This document shows positions 1 to 12,220 of a stretch of DNA of 64,000 bases, piece after piece. Origin of the DNA: Clonostachys chloroleuca (taxonomy: Eukaryota > Ascomycota > Sordariomycetes > Hypocreales > Bionectriaceae); contig JBANAY010000001.1 of assembly GCA_037952775.1 (NCBI GenBank), positions 62,001 through 126,000 on the forward strand, read 5' to 3'. The notes under the pieces are model-generated. The model searched no databases and was not told the origin of the DNA. It worked only from the letters and a program-made list of their open reading frames with translations. Position 1 is the first letter of the stretch. Each line of letters begins with the position of its first letter. The position numbers and the translations under genes are program-made.

Positions 1-720
1 TTATTAAATCTATTTTTATTATCTATTAATACTATATATAGAGTAGGAGATATTAATATCTCTTTATAGGCTTTATAATAGAGTATTAGATTTAGTAATT
101 ATAACTACTAGGTTTATATAATTATAAATAGCTTTATTACTATAAGGAGTTCTATTACTAAGTATAGATTATATATATTATTAGAAAGCTCTTAAGAGTT
201 ATTATTAATTAATTATAAATAATTAGTATTCTCTTTTAGAGCTTATAGCTAAATTATATATTTAGTAAGCTTTTTTCAGAGTTTTTAAAGATACTATTAT
301 CTTACTTTAGCTTATATAAATAAAAAGGTAAAAAAAATAGAATTAAAGCTTAAATATAAACTAGAACTTAGTTAAAAATAAATTATATAGATTTAATTAT
401 ATATAATCTAATCTTAGAATATTTATTATATATAGTAAAAACATCTAAAAGAAAAATTATATTCAATAGTTATATATATATAACTAGTTTAAATAATTAT
501 TATATTATTATATTTTATTAAAAAATAGTCTATAATAAAGTAAAATAAATAAATTTACTTATTAGATTTCTTATAAAGATTTAAACTACTATAGTTAATA
601 TAATAAATTAACTATTAGAATTAGACTAAGTTATTTATCTTTAGAGAATAAGTTTATAAATTATATAGATAATTACTACTAATTTTAGGAAGATCTTCTT
701 TCTTATAAAAATTATATATA
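1..720. repeat. A/T-saturated island, RIP-like
   Basis: Almost entirely A and T with many TA steps and only scattered G or C. No open reading frame of note and no recognisable domain on either strand. Composition changes sharply near 720, where ordinary promoter-like sequence for the oxidase gene at 935 begins. The pattern is what RIP leaves of an old transposon in ascomycetes. The identity of the parent element cannot be read. Confidence 0.7.
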
Positions 721-934
721 TTCAGCCGTCTTTAGCGAAACTAGACAGACTTCCCGATCACACCCTTAAGCTGCCTTGATCTGAATTACATAATGCTATG
801 GTTCAACATAATATGTACATATATAACCATTCCGTATATCCATCCCTCTAGCATCCGTTCACTACCACTTCACCACTCATCTTAGTTTTACTTATACCCG
901 CTGTTTCACTAAGCTCCCGGGACCACACTGCCCA

Positions 935-2452
935 ATGCGCCACGCCGTCAACTCCAATGACATTGACCAGCTCCGCTCCCTCCTTAGGGACACAGATGCG
1001 CTGATCAGCGAGACGCACGACGAGAGCTACAAGGAATCAGTCAAGAGATGGTCTGCCGCTGCTGAGAAGGCAGCTGGTGTAGCTGTTATCCCTACAGATG
1101 CCTCACAAATCTCAACCATACTTCGATACGCCGCAGCCAACAAAATTGACCTAGCTGTGCGGGGTGGTGGCCATTCCACGTCGGGGTCTAGCAGCACCGA
1201 AGGCGGTCTGCTCATCGACCTTCGCGCCATCCGCCATGTGCAGGTCAATGCAACGAATATGAGCGTTAAAGTTGGTGGTGGCGCCACTTGGGGCGACGTG
1301 GATTCAGAGACAGTGAAGTACGGGTTTGCCGCCATTGGTGGCACGATATCTGACACGGGTGTCGGTGGCTTGACTCTTGGTGGTGGGTATGGCTGGCTTT
1401 CTGGGGCACACGGCCTCGTTATTGACAACCTGTTGAGTGCCACGGTGGTGCTTCCTAGTGGTGGCATCGTACGGGCTTCCGAAAATGAGAATCAAAACCT
1501 ATTCTGGGGTCTACGCGGTGCTGGCCACAACTTTGGTGTTGTGGTCGAGTTTGAGTTCAAGCTACATCCCCAAGGCAACCTCTGGACTGGCACTCTCGCA
1601 TTTCCACCTTCTCCGCCAGTCGTGCACAAGCTTGTTGAGGCAATAAATGACCTGTATCGCCCGAGGACTCCGGAAGGGAGGACCAAATATGCCGGCCGCG
1701 CAGCCAGCGTCATCAATATTCTTCGTCCATCCGACGCTGGTGTCAAGGTTGTCCTGGCTGCCGCAATCATGTTCAACGGCACCGAAGAAGAAGGCAGGCA
1801 GGCTTTCAAGATGTTCTATGATATTGGGCCTGTCATGGAATCCGTCAGGTCGGTCCCTTACGACATAGCGAATCAGACCCTGTCAGCCCCTCCCGGTTTC
1901 CGAGTCAGTATGAAGGGAGCCGCCTGGGCTCTGCCACTTCAAATTGATCTCCTGCAGGAACTCATCGACTCGTATACCCTTTTTACCAAGGCAATTCCGG
2001 ATATGGAAAGTAGTATGATCTTACTCGAGTGCTATGATCCTTACGTCGTTGCGACTGGCGCTACAAACAGCGACATGAGCTTTGCAAATCGGGGATGGCA
2101 TATGAACGCAAGCATCCAGCCTTCCTGGACCAAACAAGAATTCGATACTGAAGGGAGAAAGTGGGCCAGAGATACTACTGCCCTGTTTGACAAGTGGTTT
2201 GAAAAAACTGGGAGACCTAGCAGATCCGGCGACTACGGCGCCGTATTGGCATATGGCAACTATGATCGTGAGTCTCACTCTGCTGACCAGAAAGTTGTTC
2301 TAGACTGACCGACTTTCCTCGCTGCAGACTACGACCAAAAGAATTCCCGAGATATCTTTGGTCAGAACTATACGCGCCTACAGGAGCTCAAGGCTAAGTA
2401 TGACCCGGATAATATGTTCAACAAGTTATTCGCTGTCCAGAGGAAGGAGTGA
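935..2452 (+). CDS. FAD-linked oxidase, berberine bridge enzyme-like
   Basis: Two exons (935-2267 and 2328-2452) joined over a GT-AG intron give 485 aa. The N-terminal half is an FAD_binding_4 (PCMH-type) domain: the RGGGHS motif puts the expected FAD-linking His at residue 80, followed by a glycine-rich GGLTLGGGYGWL stretch. The second, cysteinyl FAD anchor of bicovalent enzymes is replaced by Gly, so a mono-covalent flavin is likely. The second exon restores the BBE tail, with the family signature YDPDNMFNKLF just before the stop. No signal peptide is evident, so it is probably intracellular. Such enzymes oxidise alcohols, sugars or secondary-metabolite intermediates using O2; the substrate cannot be told. 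It lies beside an A/T island and upstream of a C2H2 regulator. Confidence 0.88.
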
Positions 2453-2939
2453 GACATGTTGTTGTTTCTACTGTTTGGTTAATGAGTCTGATCTATCGTA
2501 CCAAGTTGGAATGTGTGGACACAACTACCAGTAATTCATTGAATAAATTGGACAGGAAATTCACTGTTAGACGCCAAGAGGGCGTTATGTAAGGACTGTA
2601 TTTCCGTCCGCTGGCGGTGCTGGACTAATTGACCTAGTGTTGAGACATCTAACCACATTGCTCATACTGGCCTGGTCATTCGGCTATTCAATTTGGGTGT
2701 CATCTTTGGTTATGTACTGGATCCTTGCCTCAAGCCGGGTCGAGAATAAATAGCGGCGCCATTGGACCCAGATAAAGCCCTTTATCCTTGCGTTCCTGGT
2801 TAAGTGTCCCACTCCTCACATGTCCTTCAAAACACCGTGTGTAGCACAAGGTGACTAGTACGGGAGGATGTGCTATTTCAAGATACGAGATTTAATCTCT
2901 CCACCAAAGCTTCTAGTTTCGACGAAACTACTGGTAGCC
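2453..2939. other. Intergenic, convergent 3' ends
   Basis: No coding signal seen. This is the shared 3' region of the BBE-like oxidase (plus) and the C2H2 regulator (minus). Confidence 0.5.
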
Positions 2940-5703
2940 CTAGAATTTCGCAAAGTCAGCGTGCAATCCCATCGAAACAAAGCCTAGTTGCGTACATTTC
3001 CAGGCTGAGGTGTCCCGTAGAATCATTGAGCTAGCCAGTAGCGGTATAGCGGAAGTTCTATGTTTGTAGTCCGAAACCTGTTGGGACTCAACTTCTGTAA
3101 TTCCTTCGCTGATGAGGGCGTCTAGCGGCGACGGTGAACTCGTCATTGGGCTTTGTGAGCGTCTTGTTTGGAGATAGCAGCACAGAATGAGACCTGTGCG
3201 TTTGTGTCAGTCCTCTTCTCAACTAGGTCTCTTGGCTACAGTCAGTGCCATCCGAGCATACCTCTTTCAAAGACGGCCGTGGTCGACACGGGTCCGAAAT
3301 GAGAAGCCTCGAGGCTCCCCAGATATTGCAGCCCCTGACGTGTCTCTTCCAGGAAGACTTCTGCCGCTCGTTTGACGGCCTTGTCAAAATTGTTTGTAGA
3401 TAATGCTCGTAGGAGCTGGTTGAAGCTTTCCGAGTCTACTAGGATGTCTGGATAACCTAAAAGTTCTTTCATGATGGACAACTGGCTCGACCCGTACAGA
3501 TGGTAGTAAATGGAGTCAAGCAAAGCTCTCGCTGTTTTGAGAAGCGGTGAGCGAGTGATGCCGTCCTCGCTCATGCATGCAGATGGACGCCCGCACAGCT
3601 CATCCAGAACTTGGACTGGCCCACTCATTTCGGTAACAAAGGCTGTCCATAGAAGCGGATGTCGAGAGCCAGTGAGTAGCTCAAAAGAGGAAACATGCGC
3701 AAGAAAAGTCGACACGATGGTTAGAAGTCCAAGGTCACTCAGGCTTGCGTCGAATCTTTTCCCTGTGTGGATGAGCCTCATAGTCTCGGAGATCTCGGGT
3801 GCGTCAACGGGCTGTTCCCAGTCGCCCTCGTTCTTCATCCATACGCTAGTCATGGCAGGCAGTGTGAAATCGAAGTCCATACCCAGGATTTTGAAGTATT
3901 CTTCCTTCATGGAGGAATTCAGTGTTGCCCCAATGATAATCATGCCTGCCATGCATCTGTGGTCTTGATCAGAATTCAGTCTGCAGCTACGATTTGACCC
4001 TTTTGTGCTTGCCTGACTGTACTCTCCAGACGCACCCAGTTCTTGTAGTTCGATTTCGAAAGACCTTTTATGGCACTATAAGCTTCATGGGCGAGCTGAA
4101 AATAATGTATTAGTCCAGTGCGCCTAGGGGCCGGGGCATGGGACGAATACTTTAGCAGTCTCGGACAGCATGGTGATAGCTCTTTGGGGAACCTTCCAGT
4201 CGGCGTTGTATGCTTCAAAAAATGTCATTAATAGGTTGGCCTGCAGCAACCACAGTTGTGTCTCGCTACCGCTCTTCCAGTGCTGATTAAGACGTCAGCA
4301 ACTATGGCTTGGCAACCGAACTCACAACGATGGAAAGGCACAAAGTCTGGTGAATGGGATAGGAATGCAGCGATAGCAGTGCGATTACGTATCTGGCAAT
4401 GAGCCAATCATCCGAGAGCGGTATTTACCTCGGAAGAAAGTTGAAGGCCAACTGTATGCAACTTCTCTGCCGCCCGTCGTTCACGGGAATACATGGCGCC
4501 ACAAGCCATGATTTCGATGAGCAATGGCGCTCCGGGTAAGTGTCAGTCAACAGCTATGTCATAGACTCGAAAAGGCTTACTCACTGGGCACCAAGGTGAC
4601 ATCGAACGTCGGAGGGTGCAAGACAGGGAATTGGGGAGCCATGTGCTTGAAAAATGCCCTTACAAATCGAATGACAGCATGCTTGGAAGGAAATCGAAAT
4701 TGCGAGAGTGCTCCACTTGGGTCGGACTCTGCGAAGTTAGTGACTACCTTTTCGTACTCATCATTCGTTAGGGTAAAGCAACTCCGACTTGGTGAATCAT
4801 GGGAATGTGATATAGGCAAAGCGGGAGGTAGATGCTCCACGAGCGCTGTCACAGGAGCATCTCGTTCCCAGTTAGGCAAGAACTCTGCCGGATTAAGGAA
4901 AGGAGTGGCTGAGCTGGCAAAAACACCCCAAGTATTTGGCATGGCGAGATCCGAAGCTGCAAGGAAGTCGAGAATTTCGTGATCCGGGAGGGTTATGCCA
5001 GATGATCCAGTATCCTCGTTAGAGCAGAGTTCTGGTTCCAACAGTTGTGTTGAAGCTGGCACCGGGAGGCCATTTTCCAGATTTTTGACGCCTTCGGTGA
5101 GCAAAGCCTGCGATACCGGCGCCTGGGGACCGTCACTGCTTTGTTCAGGGTCGCCAGGAGACGAGAGGGACCACAGAGTCGGGTCCGTCGGGGTCATTCT
5201 TGGGGAGGCCGATGGAGGCGTTGAGGCATTGACAGACGGTGCAACATGTTCGGCATCGCTTGTTGGTCCAAGATCGTCTTCAGCGTTCGCAGAAGCGATT
5301 TCCGGGTGGAAATTCCGTGTATGACGGAGGATTACGTCCTTGCGCGATGACGAGACTGGGCACAGCTCGCATCTGTAAGGTTTCTCATTCTGATCTAGGG
5401 AGGAAGATGCAACAGTCAGTGTCGAGACCTCAGTGGATCGATAGGATAAGAGAAGGTACGGGTTTTATCATGACGCCTCAGATGGGCGACGCGCTTGAAT
5501 GTCGCCTCGCAGTGTGTGCACGAGAATTTGCAGGGGGCGGGCTTTGACTGCTTCGTCCGGATACGGCCGCCGCTCGGGCGTTCCGACCTCGCCAAGAATG
5601 CTGTCATCATATCTCCTAATGCAATGGCCACGATCAGAAACCAGTTCGTACGCTGTCGGTGTCGAAGCTGAGATATGTTGTCGCGAAGTCTGCCGGGGAG
5701 CAC
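2940..5703 (-). CDS. C2H2 zinc-finger regulator with Fungal_trans-type domain
   Basis: A multi-exon gene read from 5703 down to the stop at 2940. Two tandem C2H2 fingers lie near the N terminus (C-x2-C-x12-H-x4-H, both complete), the first ending at an exon border (intron 5395-5459) and the second beginning QNEKPYRCELC. A proline- and serine-rich linker follows, then a Fungal_trans-like helical region (FPVLHPPTFDV, later PLLIEIMACGAMYS and NWVRLEST). Successive short introns keep the frame: one begins near 4585, one at 3957-4012 has a GC-AG border, and a last one near 3160-3260 joins the C-terminal ILRDTSAWK exon. The start is uncertain; 5703 is the upstream Met in frame and Met residues about 30 codons later are alternatives. 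It is divergent from the TRI12-like transporter at 6411, so a local target is plausible. Confidence 0.72.
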
Positions 5704-6410
5704 GACGGCGGTAGGAGGACATATGGAGGCCGCACTTTCCCCCTTTCAGAAAACGCGGGGTAAAGCTTGTCCCGGAGGCAATGGCCTGCTGGAATAAAAT
5801 AGTTTTTAAAGTTAATTATATATCAAAAGATTAATATTAAAATATTCTATATAATTAAATCTTATTAATATATAGAAATATATAATTTTTTAATTTATTA
5901 TATTTATTTAATTAAATATATAATATATATCTCTCTCTTTTAGTTATAACTTTTCTAATATATATATATATATATAGCTTATATAATTTATAGATAAAGG
6001 ACTAGTGCTAAAGTAGCAAACCTTAAATTTAGCGGATATACTTCTTCGGATAGCATTATATATATATCTAACTTAAGATAACCTGGCGAGAAATGGCGAG
6101 GCCTCTGGATGGGCTCAAGCAGACGATGACGAGCCCTTATCTTGGTCGGAGATTGCCTGTCGGAAAACCTTCGCTTCCATGCACAGTCGCCACCCGGAAC
6201 ACCCGCGGAGCTAACGGTATACAGAAAGACCCATAGCAACGCGTGCCTAGACCCTGTCGTCGGCATTTCAGTCCAGTCCGGGGATGTATTGCTTCTCAGA
6301 TGCTCGTCTCCATAAGTTCTCCAGAATCCCCAGGATTCCAGTCAACACCAGCTCACATTGTACACCAACACCAACATTACACACAAACACAATCGGCGCC
6401 GTGATCATCA
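5704..6410. repeat. Divergent promoter containing an A/T island
   Basis: The intergenic space between the C2H2 regulator and the transporter contains an A/T-saturated block at about 5795-6065, with a TATATATA run near 5958-5974. The flanks are of normal composition. It looks like a RIP-mutated insertion in a bidirectional promoter. No gene seen. Confidence 0.55.
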
Positions 6411-8281
6411 TGAATGAGGACACCATCCCCCAAGCCAGGCCTCCAAAGGTCCACCTCACGACTTGGATTGTCGTTATTGCATGTGCTCTGTTCCTCGCCG
6501 TACACAAGGAAGCCTTATTGACAGTGACCAGTGTATTAGCTTCGTCTATTTCTCCCAGCTCACCATCATCATCGGCTCCGGCTTCCTCTCGCCGCCCATC
6601 GGGGCCTTCTTCGGCGACTCCTCCAAGAACGTGTGGTTCAACCAGGCTATCAACCTCCTCTCCGTCGCAATATGCCTACCCGTTTCCCAGATGGCAGACT
6701 ATTGGGGCCGCAAATGGCTTCTTGCCGTGCTGCTCGCTGTCGGCTTTGCCGGCACCATAGTTATTTCTCGTGCCCAGAATATTGCCACTGTCATTGGCGG
6801 GTTTGTTTTGGTTGGCATTAACTATGGCTGCCAGCCTATCTTATTCGCCGTACCATCTGAGGTTCTACCCAGAAATATGCGGCCTCTGGCCCAGGCCACT
6901 ATTGGCATATCCTCTAGCATTGGAGGGTACCTCGGTCTTGTCATCGGCGGTGCTCTTCTTCGATACAACGACCTCGAGAACTACCGCATTTACTTCTATA
7001 TCGTGGCTGCTTTCTTTGGCATGTCGTTTCTTGGCGTCGTGTTTTTTTACTTGCCACCCCCAAGAGAAGAACAGGTCGCTTTCGGGCTCAAGGAAAAGCT
7101 CGGAAAACTCGACTGGGTCGGCTATGTCCTTATCGCGTCCGGGTTGACCTTGTTCTGTATAGCTCTCGCCTGGTCTGACAACCCTTATTCTTGGACAGAT
7201 GCACATACTCTCGCGCCCTTTACTATAGGAATTGTTCTCATCATTGCCTCTATCTTCTATGAATGGCGCATCAAGAATGACGGTATGGGTGCCTAAAGTG
7301 TGTTGGATTGAAGCTTCCTGCTAACATCCCCTTTAAGGCATCGCCAACCATGCTGTTTTTGCCCACCGCAACACCGCCATCGCTCTTCTAGCCATGTTTC
7401 TCGATGGAGTCTCCTTCTTTACTGCTAATAACTACTTTGGCCGGCAGTTTAGTATGTTTACTGGAAGCGATATGCTGATCTCGGGCTTGGCTTTTGGTAT
7501 GCTCTTTATCTTGGGTGGCGTATCCCCAATTGCCTTTGGCTGGGTATCAACCAAACTCCGCATCGTCCGCATACCCGGCGCAATCTCTTTGGCTTCTATC
7601 TGCCTTTTCAATGCCCTCATGGCAACTACAAAACCATCGACACCAGAGGCTAACTACTGGGGCTATATGATCTTTGCCGGAGTCGGTCTCGGAGGTATTA
7701 CCCCAAGCATGATGGTTGCTGCACAGTTAACCACGCCTCCGGAGCTCATCGCCCTAGTATCCGGCCTTATCACCATTGCACGGTCCGTCGGCGGTGTCGT
7801 CGGCCTTGCCATCAACAACGCCATATTCAACAATACCCTCTCCTCGGAGCTCCCCGACAAGATCGGCGCGGCAGCCACCTCTCTCGGCTTTCCCAGGTCG
7901 TCTCTCGAAAGGTTGATCGCGGCTATTATAAGCCAAGATAGTATCGCGCTCGGCGAGATCCCTGGTGCCACTGCTAATATCATCAACGCGGCTCAAGCTG
8001 GCCGGTTGGAAGCGTATGCACTCGCCTTTAGGAACTGCTGGATTGCTTCTGCCTGCTTCTGTATACCTGGTGTGATTGGTAAGCTTCACTCCCATCACAT
8101 ATGCATGACTTCTATTTATCATTAACAACTCTTCGTGGCAGTTGCGCTTTTCCTGAAAGATCCTAGGACGGAGTTCAAGTCGCACATTGACGCTCCGGTC
8201 GAGGTCCAGTTAGCGGAGGAGCAAAAGAGAGGGAAGGTGATCCATTTGGAAGATGTAAATGATGCCAGAGACGACGCTTGA
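6411..8281 (+). CDS. MFS transporter, TRI12/siderophore-type 14-TM efflux family
   Basis: Exons after the first are clear: about 6524-7282, 7338-8078 and 8142-8281, separated by GT-AG introns. The protein shows many hydrophobic helices and the TRI12-family run SQMADYWGRKW followed by AVPSEVLPR. The tail is cytosolic and charged. The family exports toxins, drugs or siderophores across the plasma membrane with proton exchange. The first exon (ATG 6411, PKVHLTTWIVVIA) joins the YFSQLTIIIGSGF helix by an unclear splice: the frame-preserving GT-AG choice gives an intron of only about 32 bases, so the true border or an indel needs checking. It is divergent from the C2H2 regulator. Confidence 0.8.
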
Positions 8282-9142
8282 GCAGGACATCACATTCAGT
8301 GACGGCGTCTCTGCCTGCGCATATGGTAGTATGACTATTAATCTAGTTTCTTCGTAGACCTAAGTTGCAGGGGGGTTGAACGTCAAACGAGACCATTGAC
8401 CTAGCTACTGTGTAACCGTAAGACTTCAGAAGATGGACAAGTCCACCTTGGCCTTGCTTAAAATAGGCTCAAAAATCATAAAAGTCTCCCAGTGAAGCTA
8501 TGATTGTCTAACCCGTCGCTGGCCACCCGCCGTCCTCCATTCAAGTTAGGTGCACGATACCAGCTCAAGTATTGGCGAATCATGATATCATATGCGGCAC
8601 TCGGTAAATCTTGGACAATGCGGGGAAAAATGGACGGTGGCAATATCCACCTGACCTGTCTATCGGCGGTAATGCTGACGGACCGTCAACGATGGACTGG
8701 TCAGCTCCCATGGCATCACCTCCGTTGCCACGGGCGACCATGGCTCCCCGGTGCAAAACTTGGGCTAGACGAACATGATTCAGCTTCAATATCAGCATGA
8801 TTACTATGAAGTCTGAAATGAGTTGACTTTGATTGTGGTATTACGATAGTGCACGTGTGTTTTGAAACATGTGACCGACGTAATTGGTTGGAGTTTGCCA
8901 ACGATATCTGCTCAACTTTGTATAGACGCAGCCTACTCTGGCAAACATGTAGCTAGTCTATTCACGATATGATCTGGCTTGTGAAGCTGGTTCTATTCTC
9001 AGTCCGAAACATCAACTTTGCTGTGTGACCCATGACACAATGCGAGAATAAATGCCCTGCAGGTATGATTTCAGAAGAACGCACTACGTCGTCTCCGGCC
9101 ATATCGGGGGAACTCTTTATGTAGGCAACATTAGCAATGCTT
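8282..9142. other. Intergenic, no gene seen
   Basis: The 3' region of the transporter and of the minus-strand thiamine-diphosphate enzyme. Base composition is balanced, and the short reading frames show no domain, splice structure or similarity I recognise. Confidence 0.4.
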
Positions 9143-11614
9143 CTAGCCCCTCCTGAGTAGTGTCAATGCATACCTGACTTCAACAACAGCAGACTTTCCA
9201 CTCTGTACAGTCTTGATGGCCTCCTTCAGGACCGGTTCCACTTGGTCCTTTGTCTCAATAAGAGCTCCGTAGGCGTTGCCTGCAGCAGCGGCGATGGTAG
9301 CATAGTCGGGGGACGGCTCGAAGGAGAGATTGAGATCTGCAAGGGTTGCGCTGGTTAGCATGCTTGCCTGATGCATGACTGGCACCCTGGCGGAGAAAAT
9401 ATGTACCCTTTCTGTTATGTCTCGATGAAAGCCCGTCCTTATGCACGAGAAGTGCAGAGACCTTTGGTGCATTCCAACCCCCGTTGTTTAGCACGATCAG
9501 CAAGAAAGGTATGCCATATCGCTTAGAGATCCAGAAGGCACTTTCCATTTGCGAGAACAGAAACGTGCCGTCACCGACACTAGATGCGAAGTTACAGCAA
9601 CCCTTTTTTGCTTGTTCAGAGTAGGTAGGACTCACATTGCACATATCAAGTCATTCGGCTTTGCGAGCTTCGTGCCCAATGCTGCGCCTCCAAGCCATCC
9701 AAGCCCGCCGGCGCCCGTTCCTAGGAGGCTCCCTGGCTATTTCGATTATTAGCAAGTAAGCAGCATGCGTGGGGGAACTCGTACCCCGACAAACCTTGGT
9801 GAGATTCAAATGATGAATGACTGAAATGGCATTTGTGACAGCTTCAATGACCACGGTGGTGTTCTGGGGCAGAGATTCTCGCAGACGAGATATTAAGTGT
9901 GGGACTCGAACGATGCCATCTCCAGCAGGGACCTCCAGCGATAACAAACTGGCTCGCCATTCTTGATATCTGGTGCGTCTTGCCTCAAAACGGCCAGCAA
10001 GCTTTGAGGTATCTATATTCTGGCGGTCGAGAAACCCGTTGAGTTGTTTAAGGGCGAGCTCGCAGGACACGTTGTACCTTCGATGCGCATTGATGTAGAA
10101 AACTGTATACGAGTGAATTAACAAGTGAAATACTATGTTCTTGGTAGGAACAGCGTACGTGACATGTGTCGTTTGAGCGGGTCGATATCTAGATGGAATA
10201 TTGTAGCGTCTTTTGCAGCTCAGCATACTAATCTAACATGCCAATAGAGGTTCCCCATTGGCCGGAGCACGAGGGCCTTCCGGGTCCGTACAGGGTAATG
10301 GAGTTAACTGACCTTTAGAAGGAGTCCCTTGTGTTGGAACCCACGGTACATCACAGTCTAGCACCAGGATCACATCGGCGTTCGGTACGAGAGGATGAGT
10401 TGACACTGTGACTCCTCTGTATGCCTCGTGATTGCTGCTGATGCACACATCGGAGCCAATGGTCTCAACTACTTCAATCGGCAACTTGTCGCAAAGAGCT
10501 TCGAGCAGTGGTGGCGCCCGAACGTTCCGACCGAGGTAGCCTGTTATCACCAGAGGACGTGACGCTCCCAGCAACGACTTTCCGATGATTTCGATTTCTG
10601 ATCTTGTCAGATTGACGTTGATGCTGAGGGGTGGCTATGTTGTGCTACTTGCCAGATTCCTGGAGCGGACAAGGCACCGTGGCACCCCATCTTTCCTGAT
10701 CTATTTTCAAAACGTTGACAGTCTGGCGAGAGTTAGCAGCCTGAAGGGCCCAAGGACTTTGAAGACTAGCCTGTTCAAGAGCCTCTCGCGAGGCTGTCAA
10801 GTATGTAGGCCCTTTGGGGTCCGACGTGGCAATCTGAATCGCTCGATTGACAAGCTGCTTGATGTTGTGGCCGACCCGGACTTCTGCTGTATATCTGCAA
10901 TACTGTCGGACAATTGCAGCTTGATCCGGTACGTCCTGGATCCAGTGAATGAATCTGAAGTACTGTGTCAGCTCACGCATCATCGAAAGTTGGGCTTATC
11001 TTACTCAGTCCGGGACCCTAGCATTTCGCCCTCCTGTGTAATTGGACTCAATCCAGCGAACATGAGGACTGGGACACGACCAACAGACGCATTGTGAACC
11101 GACTGCCCCATGGCAAGAGTGCCACAATCCACGTGTACAATGACACATTGCTTGTATAAGTTAGTCCTGATCGCAGTTCAAGCGGATATAATCTTACAGC
11201 GATACCGGTGACTTGGGCATAACCCAACGCGGCTGACAATGCAACTAGCTCTGACGGACAGGTAATGATTGTTGGTATTCTTCTCGTCTTATCTATTGCC
11301 GGTCAGTTGCAAAAAATAATGGCGGCCCGCTTCGAGTTCCCAGACCTGATTTGGAAGCTGCCATTGCTTCCAACAGCGCAGGATGATCGCTCCCACTGTG
11401 AGGCTGTCAGTTCATGAAGAGTGGGTGCGCACGGCATGACCATACAGGTTGACAAAGCAGTATCGTGTGCCTGCATCATCTATTTTCAATCAGCTTGCCC
11501 ATTATTATCGTAAAGGTCGCAGCGCCTACACAGAGCCTCGAGGAAATTCGCCGCCCCTGTAACAGTGGACTGGGTAGAAATGTTATCATCGGTCAAAATG
11601 GAATTGCTAGACAT
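9143..11614 (-). CDS. Thiamine diphosphate-dependent enzyme, acetolactate synthase/benzoylformate decarboxylase-like
   Basis: About ten short introns interrupt a full-length ThDP enzyme. In order I can read: the N-terminal pyrimidine-binding domain (TGAANFLEAL, then FVNL joined to GSDHPALLEAM, then ITCPSELVALSAALGYA with the catalytic-type Glu in CPSE); the conserved GRVPVLMFAGLSP; the central domain (PLVITGYLGR, VLDCDVPWVPTQ, IFHLDIDPLK); and the pyrophosphate-binding domain with GDGTFLF and, 26-27 residues on, NNGGW, the GDG-NN motif. The C terminus is DLNLSFEPSPDY to the stop at 9143. ATG 11614 (MSSNSIL) is the best start since it directly precedes the domain. The family makes or breaks bonds next to a 2-keto group; the substrate cannot be told from sequence. 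No defect seen. It is divergent from the dienelactone hydrolase. Confidence 0.8.
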
Positions 11615-12220
11615 GTTTAGCTGACTAATACTGTCTTCTCTTTGTTGATCTATGAGCTCTTGCGTCAAAAAGTAAACCCAGTTTGATATGAACAAAAGAG
11701 ACAAGTAGACACTGACGACACCAACACTTGGCTGATTGTTTGATAATTGTTTGATTTGAAACCATCTTGAAAATCTCAAGGGTAAGGCACTTGACTCTGG
11801 AGAATGGGTGGCTGGGTGGCTATCAACAACCAACAACGGGTGGCTACCCGAAGTGGGTGGCTATCACCAAGGTGGCTATAAAAATGGGTGGCTATAAGTT
11901 GTAAATTGGCGTAAGGGTAGGTGGCTATCAGCAACGAGTGAGTGGCTATGGACGCCACGTAATTCCCTAGCCCAGGCAGCCACCCCTAAAAGGTGCTGTC
12001 CAAGATACACATCAGTAGTTATGTATCAAGGTGTCATTTTTGCTCGGTTCCTACCTTATAATTCCGTATTGCGAGAAAGTGATATTATTGAGACATCCCG
12101 TCGCAAGGAAGAGAACCGCATTCCCCCTCAAGCTGCTCCTGTACCCAAATTCCCTTTCCATCATACCTTTTCGAGACAGTTTCGGATTTCATCGTTCCGG
12201 TTCACCTCCCCAAGAAAGAA
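11615..12220. promoter_or_regulatory. Bidirectional promoter of the ThDP enzyme and dienelactone hydrolase
   Basis: About 600 bases separate the two divergent start codons. The centre is occupied by the GGGTGGCTAT minisatellite. The dienelactone-hydrolase side is rich in C/T. No other gene seen. Confidence 0.5.
11806..11949 (+). repeat. GGGTGGCTAT interspersed minisatellite
   Basis: Eight copies of (G)GGTGGCTA(T) occur in 144 bases, near 11806, 11814, 11838, 11854, 11870, 11886, 11920 and 11941. Spacers of differing sequence separate them, and the first-to-first spacing is 8, 24, 16, 16, 16, 34 and 21. All copies face the same way. The run of 16-base steps suggests a degraded tandem array. 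It sits inside a divergent promoter. Confidence 0.85.

Noticed and set aside
1027..1467. 146-codon minus-strand frame inside the BBE-like gene
   Set aside because: Shadow of the FAD domain; Pro-rich and without any domain, while the plus strand matches family motifs.
9549..11097. Plus-strand frames over the ThDP gene (67 and 170 codons)
   Set aside because: Shadows of exons that give the GDG-NN and central-domain motifs on the minus strand.
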